Below, one piece after another: positions 18,817 to 19,261 of a stretch of 19,261 nt of DNA. The stretch spans positions 1 through 19,261 of the forward strand of contig JAIWNE010000247.1 of the NCBI GenBank assembly GCA_025331445.1. Reading direction: 5' to 3'. Source of the stretch: Blakeslea trispora. Its lineage: Eukaryota > Mucoromycota > Mucoromycetes > Mucorales > Choanephoraceae. Made by a program: the position numbers and the translations under genes. A model generated the notes under the pieces. That model was not told the DNA's origin. It was given only the letters and a program-made list of their open reading frames with translations, and searched no databases. Every line of letters begins with the position of its first letter. Within the stretch, counting starts at the first letter, position 1.

Positions 18817-19261
18817 TCAGTCCCTAGACGGTCTAGAGACCAATGGCGTGCGTTCATGACATTCTGAACTGCAGTTAATAGCGGACTCAGCTGAAAGACC
18901 TAGATCGTTCATAAGATCCTTCACAGCATTTACAACTTTCTTTCTGATGTTGATCCACTTGCGATCTTTGCCTCTCCATTTCGAGCCCCACTTTGAGTCT
19001 AATTCCTCAACTGACCAGAAGCCGTCTCGACCAACGGTCCATTCTTCCCAGAGTTCAGCAACCGTTACCACTTCGCGACTCATTTTGTAGATAGTACCCC
19101 TTCTTCAGTATGAGGCAATGAAAATGCCACAGTAGTAGTACTTGCCATAGCTGCACCAGAATGTTTGCTTCTGTAGCTGCATCTGTATTCGAGGGTAGTG
19201 CTTGAGCTTCGAAGGCTGGTTAGTGGAGAGAGCATGTGGGGCGGGGCGCGGAGGAGGAGGA
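18817..19261 (-). CDS. 3' end of a gene with a GCR1_C-type DNA-binding domain
   Basis: The clear domain is 19083-18820: REVVTVAELWEEWTVGRDGF, then WSVEELDSKWGSKWRGKDRK, then INIRKKVVNAVKDLM. The spaced LWxEW, SVxxLDxxWGxxWR and R-rich helix match the GCR1_C DNA-binding domain as I know it. The protein ends ERTPLVSRPSRD. ATG at 19083 is probably not the true start. A -1 change at the AAAA just before it connects to an upstream frame reading MASTTTVAFSLPHTEEGVLS, so the gene likely runs past the right edge. GCR1_C domains occur in fungal transcription factors and at the end of Crypton tyrosine-recombinase transposons; the missing 5' part would decide. Acts in the nucleus on DNA. Confidence 0.65.

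Noticed and set aside
1..19261. CRISPR array, rRNA or bacterial operon signals
   Set aside because: No regular repeat-spacer pattern and no rRNA motif; spliceosomal introns and the tRNA type show a eukaryotic nuclear genome.

Overview
The window looks like AT-rich nuclear DNA of a filamentous fungus, most likely an early-diverging (Mucoromycota-type) one. The reasons are short spliceosomal introns (about 45-72 nt, GTAAGT/GTTAGT donors, TAG acceptors, CTAAC-like branch sites), an intron-free tRNA-Ala(AGC) without encoded CCA, TATA boxes at fungal spacing, and a dense load of DNA transposons. No housekeeping protein gene was recognised. Lineage is inferred from architecture and recalled families, not from a search.

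Layout, left to right. 193-1251 (-) is a four-exon gene of unknown function (gene A). About 1580-2744 is the right part of a CACTA-like element (E1) with a GTAGTG terminus, subterminal repeats and a row of well-formed introns. 2745-4676 is AT-rich DNA with small repeats. 4749-5895 (+) is gene B, a four-exon paralogue of gene A. It converges on a large Tnp2-family (CACTA/EnSpm-type) transposase gene on the minus strand (start 9428; core to 7050; C-terminal part 6677-5962). 9504-11190 is AT-rich. 11256-15511 is a second CACTA-like element (E2) with CACTACACC termini and a perfect 3-bp TGC target duplication. It carries a minus-strand spliced gene of unknown function and is itself interrupted by a 1311-bp Tc1/mariner element (14175-15485, TA duplication). 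15512-17441 is AT-rich with a possible retroelement remnant. 17442-17514 is tRNA-Ala. 18643-18798 is a small Tc1/mariner-type MITE. 18817 to the right edge is the 3' part of a gene with a GCR1_C-type DNA-binding domain (-).

Two observations tie the window together. First, genes A and B share three intron positions, an F-G-x-x-E-E-C-x-x-V-L motif and an LPxW carboxy terminus. Gene B sits tail-to-tail, 66 bp from the Tnp2 transposase, so it may be an accessory (TNPA-like) partner; this is inference. Second, E1 and E2 share a homologous subterminal block and the same exon-intron ladder at the same distances from their termini, so both appear to carry the same kind of spliced cargo gene.

Caution: nearly every coding region is broken by single-base frame changes, and those I could orient have the same sign (one base missing). 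This looks more like deletion-biased sequencing than ordinary gene decay, so 'pseudogene' calls should be provisional. I made the translations and alignments by eye; no database search or alignment software was used.
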